A stretch of 64,000 nucleotides of DNA from Paraburkholderia megapolitana. GTDB lineage: Bacteria; Pseudomonadota; Gammaproteobacteria; Burkholderiales; Burkholderiaceae. The DNA lies in contig NZ_CP041745.1 of the NCBI RefSeq assembly GCF_007556815.1, forward strand, positions 2,085,001 through 2,149,000, written 5' to 3'. The translations under genes and the position numbers were made by a program. Shown here piece after piece: positions 50,108 to 59,434 of the stretch. Within the stretch, counting starts at the first letter, position 1. Each line of letters begins with the position of its first letter. The notes beneath the pieces were generated by a model that did not search any database, had not been told where the DNA came from, and saw nothing but the letters and a program-made list of their open reading frames with translations.

Positions 50108-51157
50108 ATGATTTATCCGTGGCAAGCCGACGACTGGAACCGAATGCAGCAGCTGCGCGCGCACTGGCCGCATGCGTTGCTTCTCTATGGGCAGACGGGG
50201 ATCGGCAAGCTGCGTTTTGCGCAGCATCTCGCGCAGGGCATGCTCTGCGAAGCGCCGCTTGCCAACGGCGAGCCGTGTGGCGCGTGCGCGGCGTGCAACT
50301 GGTTCGTGCAGGGCAATCACCCCGATTACCGGATCGTGCTGCCGGAGGCGCTGGCGGCCGAATCGGGTTTTGTCACCAGTGCTGACGACAAAGCCGATCA
50401 GGCCAGCAAGGCCGACAAAGGCGACGATGACGGCAAGAAGAGCCGCGCGCCAAGCAAGGAAATCAAGATCGAACAGGTTCGGGCGCTGCTCGACTTTTGC
50501 GGCGTCGGCTCGCATCGCGGCGGGGCGCGCGTGGTCGTGCTGTATCCCGCCGAAGCGCTCAATGTCGCAGCAGCCAACGCATTGCTGAAGACACTCGAAG
50601 AACCGCCGTCGGGTGTCGTGTTCCTGATGGTGTCGGCGCGCATCGACCGGCTGCTGCCGACCATCATCAGTCGTTGCCGGCAATGGCCGCTCGCCACGCC
50701 CGCCGCCGATGTCGCCGTCAGATGGCTCGCCGCGCAAGGTGTCGACGATGCGCCGGCGCTGCTCGCCCAGGCAGGCGGCGCACCGCTGGCCGCGCTGGCG
50801 CTCGCCGCCGATGAAAACCGCGCGCTGCGCGACTGGACGCTCAAACAGCTGGCCAGCGGGGCCGCATGCGATGCGTTCGCGGTCGGCGAGGCGCTGCAAA
50901 AGCTGCCGGTGCCGCTCGTGCTCGGCTGGCTGCAGAGGTGGCTATACGACTTGCTGGCACAGCGCACGGCCGGCACGCCGCGCTATTTTCCTGAAGCCGC
51001 GGCGGCGCTGGAGCGCTGCGCGGCGCAGGTCGATGCGAGCACGTTCGCGCGCTTTATCCGCACCGTGACGCGGCAGCGCGCGGTCGAGAACCATCCGCTC
51101 AATGCGCGTCTGGTGTTCGAGGAGCTGTTCCTGGGTTATCGCGCGTTGTTTGCCTGA
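50108..51157 (+). CDS. holB: DNA polymerase III subunit delta-prime
   Basis: This 349-residue clamp-loader subunit has a P-loop-like YGQTGIGKLRFAQ, a zinc-binding cluster in LCEAPLANGEPCGACAACNWF, and NALLKTLEEPPSGVVFLMVS with SRCRQWPL as expected for delta-prime. An acidic, Lys/Asp-rich insertion lies at about 100-125. The ATG at 50,108 is chosen over an in-frame TTG at 50,090. It follows tmk, as in many proteobacteria, after a 93-base A+T-rich gap. Confidence 0.94.
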   Translation: MIYPWQADDWNRMQQLRAHWPHALLLYGQTGIGKLRFAQHLAQGMLCEAPLANGEPCGACAACNWFVQGNHPDYRIVLPEALAAESGFVTSADDKADQASKADKGDDDGKKSRAPSKEIKIEQVRALLDFCGVGSHRGGARVVVLYPAEALNVAAANALLKTLEEPPSGVVFLMVSARIDRLLPTIISRCRQWPLATPAADVAVRWLAAQGVDDAPALLAQAGGAPLAALALAADENRALRDWTLKQLASGAACDAFAVGEALQKLPVPLVLGWLQRWLYDLLAQRTAGTPRYFPEAAAALERCAAQVDASTFARFIRTVTRQRAVENHPLNARLVFEELFLGYRALFA

Positions 51158-51200
51158 CTCTCGTCCGCCGTTTGCCTAACCCCGCTAGCCGATTTCCTCC

Positions 51201-51707
51201 ATGACCACGAATCTTCCATACCGCGATGCCACGCTCGACGATCTGCCCGCCATCGTCGCCATCTACAACTCGACGGTGCCGTCGCGAAACGTGACCGCCG
51301 ATCTCGAGCCGGTCAGTGTCGAGAGCCGGCTCGCGTGGTTCCACGAGCATGGGCCGGACAAGCGGCCGCTGTGGGTCGTCGAGGACGGCGGGCAGATCAT
51401 CGCGTGGCTCAGTTTCTCGAACTTCTACGGGCGGCCAGCCTATTCGCGCAGCGCCGAAGTCAGCATCTATCTGCACGAAGACGCGCGCGGCAAGGGGCTC
51501 GGCAAACAGTTGCTGGCGGCTTCGCTGGCAGCCGCGCCTGGGCTCGGCATCGATACGGTGCTCGGTTTCATTTTCGGCCACAATGAACCGAGCCTGCGAC
51601 TCTTCCGCGGCTTCGGCTTCGACGTGTGGGGCACGTTGCCGCGCGTCGCGGTGCTGGACGGCGTGGAGCGCGACCTGGTGATCCTCGGGCACCGGGTTGT
51701 CGCCTGA
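51201..51707 (+). CDS. GNAT N-acetyltransferase (phosphinothricin acetyltransferase-like)
   Basis: This 168-residue GNAT enzyme has the acetyl-CoA loop in DARGKGLGKQLL and the C-terminal NEPSLRLFRGFGFDVWGTLPRVAVLDG typical of the Pat/bar subgroup. It probably N-acetylates a small amine; similarity to the phosphinothricin enzymes does not establish resistance. It lies between holB and tatD. Confidence 0.9.
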   Translation: MTTNLPYRDATLDDLPAIVAIYNSTVPSRNVTADLEPVSVESRLAWFHEHGPDKRPLWVVEDGGQIIAWLSFSNFYGRPAYSRSAEVSIYLHEDARGKGLGKQLLAASLAAAPGLGIDTVLGFIFGHNEPSLRLFRGFGFDVWGTLPRVAVLDGVERDLVILGHRVVA

Positions 51708-51765
51708 ACGTTAGCTCAGTACCACCCGGGCAGGCACTTTTCCCGATTCATCGCAGGACACTCTC

Positions 51766-52554
51766 ATGTTTGTCGACTCGCATTGCCACATCAATTTCGA
51801 AGGTCTCGCCGAGCGTCTGCCGCAGGTGCTCGAGAACATGCGCATGCATTCGGTCACCCACGCGCTGTGCGTGTCGGTCGACCTCGAAACGTTGCCGTCC
51901 GTGCTCGACATTGCGCGCACCTATGACAACGTCTACGCGTCGGTCGGCGTGCATCCGGATCACGAGGATGCGCAGGAGCCCGACGTGGCCGGGCTCGTCG
52001 AGCTGGCCGGGCATCCGAAGGTCGTCGCGATCGGCGAGACGGGGCTCGACTACTACCGGCTCGAAGGCCGCACCATTGCCGACATGGAATGGCAACGCGA
52101 GCGTTTTCGCACCCATATCCGCGCCGCGCATGCCACCGGCAAGCCGCTGATCGTCCACACGCGCGCATCCGCCGACGACACGCTGCGCATCATGGCCGAG
52201 GAACACGCCGACGTGCCGGGCGGCGTGATGCATTGCTTCACCGAAGCGTGGCCGGTCGCCGAACGGGCGCTCGCGCAGAATTTCCACATCTCGCTGTCGG
52301 GCATCGTCACTTTCAAGAGCGCGACCGAGGTTCAGGACGTCGCGCGCCGCGTGCCGCTCGAGCGTCTGCTGATCGAAACCGACTCGCCGTACCTGGCTCC
52401 TGTGCCGTATCGCGGCAAGCCGAATGAACCTGCGTACGTCAGCCATGTCGGACGCTTCATCGCGCAGCAGCGTGAGATGCCGGAAGCCGCACTCGCCGCG
52501 GCGACCACAGCGAACTTCTTCCGGCTGTTCAAGATCCCGATGCCGCGGTCTTGA
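51766..52554 (+). CDS. TatD-family metal-dependent hydrolase / DNase
   Basis: This 262-residue TIM-barrel hydrolase has the metal motif DSHCHI at the N-terminus, GETGLDYY, VHTRASADDT, HCFTEAW and ETDSPYLAP, a complete TatD signature. Family members act as 3'-5' exonucleases. The location after tmk-holB matches the ycfH/tatD position in other proteobacteria. Confidence 0.95.
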   Translation: MFVDSHCHINFEGLAERLPQVLENMRMHSVTHALCVSVDLETLPSVLDIARTYDNVYASVGVHPDHEDAQEPDVAGLVELAGHPKVVAIGETGLDYYRLEGRTIADMEWQRERFRTHIRAAHATGKPLIVHTRASADDTLRIMAEEHADVPGGVMHCFTEAWPVAERALAQNFHISLSGIVTFKSATEVQDVARRVPLERLLIETDSPYLAPVPYRGKPNEPAYVSHVGRFIAQQREMPEAALAAATTANFFRLFKIPMPRS

Positions 52555-52599
52555 TATTCAATATTATCAACAGGATAGGGAAGATACCTAAACTAGAAT

Positions 52600-53361
52600 A
52601 TGAGAAATAACTCCAGTCAGATCGTCATTCGTTCAGCCTCCGTCGCTCCTTTCATCCGCCTGTCCGCGTTCAAACGCGGGGCATCCCGGCTCGCGCTGGC
52701 CGGCGGGCTCGCGTGGGCGGCTTGCGGTGCGTTGCCGGTGCAGGCCGCACCCGCCGACACGATGATCAAGGCCGTCAAGTTCGACGACGTGAAGGAAGTG
52801 ACGAAGCAGCTCGCCAACGGCATGGACCCGAACATGACCGACGATCAGGGCATGCCGCTGCTCGTGCTCGCTGCACGCGAAAAATCCGACAAGGTCGCTG
52901 CCGCACTGATCGCCAATTCGAAGACCAACATCGAAATCGAGGACAAGGCCGGCGAAAACGCGATGATGCTGGCGTCGCTGAACGGCGACATCAACCTCGT
53001 CAACCTGCTGATTTCAAAAGACGCCGAAGTCAACAAGAAGGGCTGGGCGCCGCTGCACTACGCGGCATCGAACGGTAATGACGATATCGTGAAGCTGCTG
53101 CTCGACCACTCGGCGTACGTCGACGCTGGCTCGCCGAACGGCACCACGCCGCTGATGATGGCCGCACGCGCCAATCACGTATCGACGGTCAAGCTGCTGC
53201 TCGATAACGGCGCCGATCTGACCGTGAAGAACCAGCTCGGTCTCACCGCGCTCGACTTCGCGAAGCACTACAAGGCACCCGATGTCGTCGAAGGACTGAC
53301 GGCACGGCTCCAGCAAATGCAGAGCCAGCCACCGGCAGCCCCGCAAAACGGTGCAAAATAA
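52600..53361 (+). CDS. Exported ankyrin-repeat protein
   Basis: This 253-residue protein has a long N-terminal signal region ending in GALPVQA-AP (about residue 50) and then five ankyrin-type repeats (for example GWAPLHYAASNGNDDIVKLLL and GTTPLMMAARANHVSTVKLLL segments) before a Gln/Pro-rich tail. It is expected in the periplasm as a protein-binding scaffold. The upstream sequence is A+T-rich, with no good ribosome site near the ATG, so the start is less sure than the rest. Confidence 0.88.
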   Translation: MRNNSSQIVIRSASVAPFIRLSAFKRGASRLALAGGLAWAACGALPVQAAPADTMIKAVKFDDVKEVTKQLANGMDPNMTDDQGMPLLVLAAREKSDKVAAALIANSKTNIEIEDKAGENAMMLASLNGDINLVNLLISKDAEVNKKGWAPLHYAASNGNDDIVKLLLDHSAYVDAGSPNGTTPLMMAARANHVSTVKLLLDNGADLTVKNQLGLTALDFAKHYKAPDVVEGLTARLQQMQSQPPAAPQNGAK

Positions 53362-53366
53362 CGGTT

Positions 53367-53400
53367 GCGGCGCGTCCGGTCTCAGGCCGGAACGCGCCGC
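53367..53400 (+). terminator. Strong GC hairpin after the ankyrin gene
   Basis: GCGGCGCGTCCGG pairs with CCGGAACGCGCCGC with one bulged A, beginning six bases after the stop codon. There is no T tract, so it may stabilise the 3' end more than terminate. Confidence 0.45.
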
Positions 53401-53452
53401 CGGATGCGACACGAGATCGCCCGATAACCGCTTGCTCACATAAAGGATCACC

Positions 53453-53809
53453 ATGCTGCGGGCTTTGATTTGCGCGAGCGCGCTGGCCATACCCTTGTCG
53501 GCAGCCGCGTTTACCGCGAGCGACCTCAACAGGCTGTGTACGAAAACCGATATCGCGTCACGCAGCGCGTGCGCGGCCTACATCGAAGGCGCGGCCGACG
53601 GCGTCTTCAACACCATCGATGCAATTGGCGGCACAACCGGCCCGCGGGTCGGCCAGTACTTTTGCCTGCCCGCCGACGCGCGTTCGCAGCAACTGACGGA
53701 CGCGGTGCGCCGTTACATCGCGGAAAATCCCAACGTCGCGGGCTACAACGCGAGCACCGCGATTTCACTGGGGCTCGGCAAGGCATTCCCCTGCAAGACG
53801 GGTAGCTGA
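53453..53809 (+). CDS. Rap1a/Tai-like exported protein (type VI immunity protein family)
   Basis: This 118-residue protein has a signal peptide (MLRALICASALAIPLSAAAF) and a small Cys-containing domain: SDLNRLCTK, SACAAYIEGAADGVFN, YFCLPADA and KAFPCKTGS. This pattern matches the Rap1a/Tai family, whose known members are periplasmic immunity proteins against type VI amidase effectors. No effector or type VI gene is visible in the window, so it may be an orphan immunity gene or a housekeeping member of the family. An AAAGGA precedes the start. Confidence 0.78.
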   Translation: MLRALICASALAIPLSAAAFTASDLNRLCTKTDIASRSACAAYIEGAADGVFNTIDAIGGTTGPRVGQYFCLPADARSQQLTDAVRRYIAENPNVAGYNASTAISLGLGKAFPCKTGS

Positions 53810-53886
53810 GCGCGGTTGGCGCAGCGGGGTTGGGCGTCGACGCGGCGCCACCCACCACAACCCACGACCCGAGGAAAACGCGCTTC

Positions 53887-55155
53887 ATGCTCACCACCGA
53901 CGACATCACGCGCATCGCCGATGCCCCGCTGCATACCTGGCCGGGCGCGGTCGTCGTGTCCATCGTCGTTCTCGCGCTCGCATTTGCGGTCCATCGCATC
54001 GGCGCGCGGATTCTCGTGCGGATCGCCCGACCGTATCCGTTGATGAGCGTGATCCTGCGCTACATCAACCGGCCCGCACTCGTGGTGCTCGCGATCGTCG
54101 GCCTCGAATTCATCTGGTGGGAAGCGCCCGATACGCTGCCGCTCGTCGGCGTGCTGCGCAACATGGCGGGCGTCGTGCTGATCGGCGCGTTGACCTGGCT
54201 GTCGATGCGCTCGGCGGCCGCGATCGGCGAAGCGATCATCCAGGCGCACCCGCTCGACACCGCAGACAACCTCGAGGCACGCCGGATCCACACCCAGGCG
54301 CGCGTGCTGGCGCGCTCGGTGATGGTGGTGATCGTGATCGTCGGCGTGGGCGGCGCGCTAATGACGTTTCCGGGCGTGCGCCAGATCGGCGCGAGCCTGC
54401 TGGCGTCGGCGGGCGTGGCCGGTTTGATCGCCGGTATCGCGGCGCGGCCGGTACTCGGCAACCTGATCGCCGGGCTGCAGATCGCGTTGTCGCAACCGAT
54501 CCGCCTCGAAGACGTCGTCGTGATCCAGGGCGAGTGGGGGCGCATCGAGGAAATCACCGGTACCTATGTGTCGGTGCGGCTGTGGGATCAGCGCCGGTTG
54601 ATCGTGCCGCTGCAATGGTTCATCGAGAACCCGTTCGCGAACTGGACGCGCAGCAGCGCGCAGATCATCGGCACGGTCTTTCTGTACGTCGATTACCGGA
54701 TGCCGCTCGCGCCATTGCGCGAGGAACTCGGGCGTCTCGTCGAGGCGGCGCCCGAATGGGACGGCCGTGTGCAGGTGCTGCAGGTCACCGACGCAACCGA
54801 ACGTTCGATGCAACTGCGCGTGCTTGTCAGCTCCGCGGATTCGGGTCTCAGTTGGGATTTGCGTTGCCGTGTGCGCGAAGGGTTGCTCGCGTTCGTGCAG
54901 ACGCACTATCCGCAGTATCTGCCGCATTCGCGTGCGGAGGTGTCGGCGGAACTCGGAGCCGCGGAGGGCGCACTCGACTGGTTGCCGGCTCATGCGCGGG
55001 CAGCTGCTTCGAGTACCGCCGCGCGCACCGAAGCCGATCCGGTGGCGAATCGGGGTGGAAATCGCGGTGGAACTCGCGACCCGCGCGCCGCATCGGCTGC
55101 GAGCCGGCCGCCGGACGAAATCGCAAACGATCCAGCGGCGAGCCGGTCGAACTGA
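53887..55155 (+). CDS. MscS-family mechanosensitive channel protein
   Basis: This 422-residue inner-membrane protein has about four to five N-terminal hydrophobic helices, the MscS pore and beta-domain region (GVAGLIAGIAARPVLGNLIAGLQ, PIRLEDVVVIQGEWGRIEEI, RLIVPLQWFIENPFANWTR) and a low-complexity Ala/Arg-rich cytoplasmic tail of about 65 residues. Such proteins gate in response to membrane tension or move small solutes. The start at 53,887 gives MLTTDDITRIAD. The neighbouring otsA gene, for an osmolyte, is consistent with an osmotic-stress setting. Confidence 0.9.
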   Translation: MLTTDDITRIADAPLHTWPGAVVVSIVVLALAFAVHRIGARILVRIARPYPLMSVILRYINRPALVVLAIVGLEFIWWEAPDTLPLVGVLRNMAGVVLIGALTWLSMRSAAAIGEAIIQAHPLDTADNLEARRIHTQARVLARSVMVVIVIVGVGGALMTFPGVRQIGASLLASAGVAGLIAGIAARPVLGNLIAGLQIALSQPIRLEDVVVIQGEWGRIEEITGTYVSVRLWDQRRLIVPLQWFIENPFANWTRSSAQIIGTVFLYVDYRMPLAPLREELGRLVEAAPEWDGRVQVLQVTDATERSMQLRVLVSSADSGLSWDLRCRVREGLLAFVQTHYPQYLPHSRAEVSAELGAAEGALDWLPAHARAAASSTAARTEADPVANRGGNRGGTRDPRAASAASRPPDEIANDPAASRSN

Positions 55156-55295
55156 GCATGGCCGCTGCCGGTGCTCTCCATCGTTGCTGAAGCGGCGATT
55201 GCAGTAGCGGCGCCGCCGGCGATATGCGCCGCTCACCCGTCACCGAATGCGTACGCCGCGTGTGCGCATCGACCGAACCACGGAGGAAACACCAC

Positions 55296-56690
55296 ATGGG
55301 CCGACTGATCGTCGTATCGAACCGCGTCGCCACACCGACCGAAACGAAGGGCTCGGCGGGCGGCCTCGCCGTCGGCGTGTTCGGCGCGTTGAAGGATGCC
55401 GGCGGGGTCTGGTTCGGCTGGAGCGGCGACGTCGTCAGCGAAACCGTCGCGCATGCGGGTCCCACTATCGTGCACGAAGGCCGTGTGACGTTCGCGACCG
55501 TCGGTCTGACGCGCAAGGACTACGATCAGTACTACCGTGGGTTCTCGAACGCGACGCTGTGGCCGGTGTTCCACTACCGCAACGACCTCGCGCGCTACGA
55601 GCGCGACGAATACGCGGGCTACCGGCGCGTCAATGCATGGCTCGCGCACAAGCTGATCAAACTGCTCGAACCCGACGACATCATCTGGGTTCACGACTAC
55701 CATCTGATCCCGTTTGCCGAAGCGCTGCGCGCGGAAGGCGTGACGAATCGCATCGGCTTCTTTCTGCATATTCCGTTTCCGGCGCCGCAGATCATCTTCA
55801 GCATTCCACCGCACGAGGAACTGGTGAAGTCGCTGTGCTGCTTCGATCTGCTGGGCTTCCAGACCGCCACCGATCAACTCGCGTTCCACGACTACATCAC
55901 GCGTCATGCGCGCGGCACGGTGAGTGTCGATGATCGCATCGAAGCGTTCGGCCGCCATTTGCGCACCGGCGTCTATCGCATCGGCGTGTTTCCCGATGAG
56001 ATCGCCGAGCAGGCGCAGCGTTACGAAAGCCGCCAGCATGTACTGGATCTGAAGCAGAGTCTCGAAGGGCGCAAGCTGATCATGAGCGTCGACCGGCTCG
56101 ATTATTCGAAGGGACTGGTCGAGCGCTTCAGGGCCTTCGAACAGTTGCTCGAGCGCTCGCCCGAATGGCGCGGCAATGTCACGCTCGTGCAGATCGCGCC
56201 ACCGACGCGTTCGGACGTCGAAACGTATCAGCTGATACGCCAGGAACTCGAAGGCGAGGCGGGGCGTATCAACGGGCGTTACTCGGGGCTCGACTACACA
56301 CCGATCCGTTACCTGAACCAGCGGTACGACCGCTGGAAACTGATGTCGCTGTTCCGCGAATCGCAGATCGGTTTCGTGACGCCGCTGCACGACGGCATGA
56401 ACCTCGTCGCGAAGGAATATGTCGCCGCGCAGAACCCCGACGACCCCGGTGTGCTGGTGCTGTCGATCTTCGCTGGCGCGGCCGCCGAACTGACCGGCTC
56501 GCTGCTCGTGAATCCGCACGATGCGGTGGGCATGTGCGAAGCACTGCAGCAGGCGCTATCGATGCCGCTGAAAGAGCGTCAGCGTCGCCATCAGGTGAAC
56601 ATGGCGGCATTGCGCAAGAACGATCTGGGCGTGTGGCGCGATTCGTTCCTGCGCGATCTGCGCAACGTGCCGGCAGGCGAGGGACGTTGA
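55296..56690 (+). CDS. otsA: Trehalose-6-phosphate synthase
   Basis: This 464-residue GT20 enzyme joins UDP-glucose and glucose 6-phosphate. Family motifs are SNRVATP with GSAGGLAVGV at the N-terminus, HDYHLIPFAEALR, RLDYSKGLVERF, and TPLHDGMNLVAKEYVAAQ. GGAGG precedes the ATG at 55,296, which decides the start. No trehalose-phosphatase gene (otsB) is adjacent, so the second step must be encoded elsewhere. Confidence 0.95.
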   Translation: MGRLIVVSNRVATPTETKGSAGGLAVGVFGALKDAGGVWFGWSGDVVSETVAHAGPTIVHEGRVTFATVGLTRKDYDQYYRGFSNATLWPVFHYRNDLARYERDEYAGYRRVNAWLAHKLIKLLEPDDIIWVHDYHLIPFAEALRAEGVTNRIGFFLHIPFPAPQIIFSIPPHEELVKSLCCFDLLGFQTATDQLAFHDYITRHARGTVSVDDRIEAFGRHLRTGVYRIGVFPDEIAEQAQRYESRQHVLDLKQSLEGRKLIMSVDRLDYSKGLVERFRAFEQLLERSPEWRGNVTLVQIAPPTRSDVETYQLIRQELEGEAGRINGRYSGLDYTPIRYLNQRYDRWKLMSLFRESQIGFVTPLHDGMNLVAKEYVAAQNPDDPGVLVLSIFAGAAAELTGSLLVNPHDAVGMCEALQQALSMPLKERQRRHQVNMAALRKNDLGVWRDSFLRDLRNVPAGEGR

Positions 56691-56742
56691 TGCGCGGCGC
56701 TACGCTCATTTCTATTCGCACACTGGCGATCATGGGCCGCTC

Positions 56743-57909
56743 ATGCTGACCACACTCGCTATCGCCGGCTACCGCTCGCTGCGCGAGCTGATCGTGCCGC
56801 TCGGCAAGCTGAACGTCGTGACGGGACCGAACGGCAGCGGTAAATCGAGCGTCTATCGTGCATTGAGGCTGCTTGCAGTTACTGCGCGCGGCGGCGTGAT
56901 TCCGTCGCTGGCGCGCGAGGGCGGTCTGCAGTCCACGTTGTGGGCAGGCCCCGAACGCTTCTCGCGCGGCATGCTGGCCGGCGTAGAGCCGGTCACGGGC
57001 GTGCGCCGCCACGAACCGGTGAGCCTGCGGCTTGGCTTTGCCGGCGACACCTTCGGCTACGCGATCGATCTTGGACTACCCATTCCCGCCGAGAGCTCGC
57101 AATTCTCGCTCGACCCGGTGATCAAGCGCGAGTCCATCTGGAACGGGCCGGTGCTGCGGCCGTCCGCGCTGCTGGTCGAGCGGCACGGTGCGGTGCTGCG
57201 CGCACGCGACGCCGACGGCGAATGGCAGACGGTGCCGCAGCCCGTGGCGAGCTTCGACAGCATGATGACCGAGTTCTCCGACCCGCGAAGCGCGCCCGAA
57301 ATGATTGCGGTGCGCGAACAGATCCGTTCGTGGCGGTTCTACGATCACTTTCGCACCGACGCCGAGGCCCCCGTGCGGTTGCCGCAAATCGGCACGCATA
57401 CGCCGGTGCTCAGCGACGACGGCACCGATCTTGCTGCCGCACTACAGACGATCGCCGAAATCGGCGAAGCGACCGCACTCGACGCCGCGATTGAAGACGC
57501 ATTTCCCGGCTCGCGCATCGAAATCGTCAATCACAGCGGCCGCTTCGAAGTGACGATGCGGCAGCATGGCCTGTTGCGTGCGCTGAGCGGCGCGGAACTG
57601 TCCGACGGGACGCTGCGCTACCTGCTGCTGGTCGCCGCGCTGCTGACGCCGCGACCGCCGCAATTACTGGTCCTGAACGAGCCGGAGACGAGCCTGCATC
57701 CGGACCTGCTGCCGGCGCTCGCGCGGTTGATCGCGCATGCGTCGACGCGTTCGCAGGTACTGGTGGTGTCGCACGCGACACGGCTCATCGCTGCACTCGA
57801 GCGCGAGGCGGGCAGCCAGTCGGTGATGCTCGGAAAGCAGCTCGGTTCGACGCGGATTGCCAACAGCGACGAGCTTGATATTCCCGCGTGGAAGTGGCCA
57901 TCGCGCTGA
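56743..57909 (+). CDS. AAA-family ATPase of the RecF/OLD-like ABC class
   Basis: This 388-residue protein has Walker A GPNGSGKSS at 28-36, the signature-like LSDGTLRYLLLVAALLT and Walker B LLVLNEPETSLHPDLLPALA, followed by VLVVSHATRLIAAL. It is the predicted-ATPase type related to RecF/OLD proteins, without a TOPRIM domain. The role is unknown; members take part in DNA repair, phage defence or regulation. It lies 52 bases after otsA on the same strand. Confidence 0.88.
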   Translation: MLTTLAIAGYRSLRELIVPLGKLNVVTGPNGSGKSSVYRALRLLAVTARGGVIPSLAREGGLQSTLWAGPERFSRGMLAGVEPVTGVRRHEPVSLRLGFAGDTFGYAIDLGLPIPAESSQFSLDPVIKRESIWNGPVLRPSALLVERHGAVLRARDADGEWQTVPQPVASFDSMMTEFSDPRSAPEMIAVREQIRSWRFYDHFRTDAEAPVRLPQIGTHTPVLSDDGTDLAAALQTIAEIGEATALDAAIEDAFPGSRIEIVNHSGRFEVTMRQHGLLRALSGAELSDGTLRYLLLVAALLTPRPPQLLVLNEPETSLHPDLLPALARLIAHASTRSQVLVVSHATRLIAALEREAGSQSVMLGKQLGSTRIANSDELDIPAWKWPSR

Positions 57910-58229
57910 GCGACAGGCCGTACTAAATGGCATATCGGCGAAGCGCCGCAGATGTTTCGCGACTGTAACAGCGCACAGGAAATGCAATACGTCGCGCGTT
58001 TGCGTGCACAATTGACAATACTCGTCAGGTACGAGGCGTAGCTGAAGGTACCTGTCCTGCAACAGGCCCGGCGTGATCGATCGGCATTGGCCACATCTGG
58101 CTGCATTGATCGGTTGCCGCGGCGCTGGCATACTCGGGCGCCGCCGCTGGTGCCTGATTGGCACATTAGCGCCTGGCGCGCACGAGGCACGCCCCGAACG
58201 GGCGGCCATCAGATTCATGGAGACACTCA
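57910..58229. other. 320-bp intergenic region upstream of the GT4 gene
   Basis: I see no gene here. A TTGACA at 58,012-58,017 could be a -35 element for the glycosyltransferase gene, but the expected -10 position is poor. GGAGA precedes the gene's ATG. Confidence 0.4.
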
Positions 58230-59297
58230 ATGAGAATTGCCCAGATCGCCCCGCTGACCGAATCGGTCCCTCCCAAGCTGTATGGCGGCACCGAGCGCGT
58301 CGTGTCGTACATCACCGAGGCGCTGGTCGAACTCGGCCATGACGTAACGCTGTTCGCCAGCGGCGATTCGGTCACGAGCGCGAAGCTCGAAGCCGTCTGG
58401 CCGCGCGCGTTGCGGCTCGACCCCGGCATTCGCGATCGGGTGGCGCCGCACATGCTGCTGATGGAACTGGTGCGCCGTCAGGCCGACGAGTTCGATGTGC
58501 TGCATTTCCACATGGACTACTACTCGTTCTCGGTCTTCAAGCGGCAGGACACGCCGTTTGTGACGACGTTACACGGCCGCCTCGATCTGCCCGAGCAGCA
58601 ACCGGTATTCGATACGTTCAACACCGCGCCGGTCATTTCGATTTCGAATGCGCAGCGCCATCCGCTGCCGCAGGCGAAATGGCTGACCACGGTCTATCAC
58701 GGCCTGCCTGAGGCGCTCTATACGCCGCAGCCGGTCGAGCAGAAGTATCTTGCGTTCCTTGGCCGTATATCGCCGGAAAAACGCGTCGATACGGCGATCC
58801 GCATCGCGGGCCGCTGCGGTATGCCGATCCGCATCGCCGCAAAGGTCGATGCCGCCGATCGCGAGTATTTCGAGCGCGATATCAAGCCGCTGCTCGATCT
58901 GCCGTATGTCGAATATATCGGTGAGATCGCCGACAACCAGAAGGCCGAGTTTCTGTCAGGCGCACACGCGCTGCTGTTTCCGATTGACTGGCCGGAGCCG
59001 TTCGGTCTCGTGATGATCGAAGCGATGGCGTGCGGCACACCGGTGATCGCCTTCAATCGCGGCTCGGTGCCGGAAGTGCTGGACGACGGTGTGTCGGGCT
59101 TCATCGTCGAGGACGAGATCGGTGCAGTGGCCGCCGTGAATCGCCTGCACAAGGTGCCGCGAGCGGGTGTGCGGCAGCGCTTCGAGGAGCGCTTCACGTC
59201 GCACCGGATGGCGCAGCAATACGTCGAGGCGTATCAGTCGGTGATTCGCGCGCAGAAGCGTTCGCGGTTCAAGGTGATCGATACGTCGTCGAACTAG
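58230..59297 (+). CDS. GT4-family glycosyltransferase
   Basis: This 355-residue GT-B enzyme begins MRIAQIAPLTESVPPKLYGG with the glycine-containing acceptor loop and has the nucleotide-sugar end motif PEPFGLVMIEAMACGTPVIA. The donor and acceptor are not predictable. It stands alone between the AAA ATPase gene and a bidirectional terminator. Confidence 0.9.
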   Translation: MRIAQIAPLTESVPPKLYGGTERVVSYITEALVELGHDVTLFASGDSVTSAKLEAVWPRALRLDPGIRDRVAPHMLLMELVRRQADEFDVLHFHMDYYSFSVFKRQDTPFVTTLHGRLDLPEQQPVFDTFNTAPVISISNAQRHPLPQAKWLTTVYHGLPEALYTPQPVEQKYLAFLGRISPEKRVDTAIRIAGRCGMPIRIAAKVDAADREYFERDIKPLLDLPYVEYIGEIADNQKAEFLSGAHALLFPIDWPEPFGLVMIEAMACGTPVIAFNRGSVPEVLDDGVSGFIVEDEIGAVAAVNRLHKVPRAGVRQRFEERFTSHRMAQQYVEAYQSVIRAQKRSRFKVIDTSSN

Positions 59298-59325
59298 ATC
59301 CGCTGGCGCACAGACAAAACGCGCA

Positions 59326-59364
59326 TAAAAAACGGCGTTGCCTTGCGGTAACGCCGTTTTGTCT
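59326..59364. terminator. Bidirectional terminator after the GT4 gene
   Basis: ACGGCGTT and AACGCCGT pair around a ten-base loop, with an A run before and a T-rich tail after. AGACAAAAC further left can also pair with GTTTTGTCT, giving an alternative longer stem. It separates the convergent GT4 and SYLF-lipoprotein genes. Confidence 0.8.
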
Positions 59365-59434
59365 TGCAGCAGCCCCTCCGTGGGGGCAGTGCTCCGGCGA
59401 CGCTGCCGCCGGAACACACTGGAACGATATCGCG

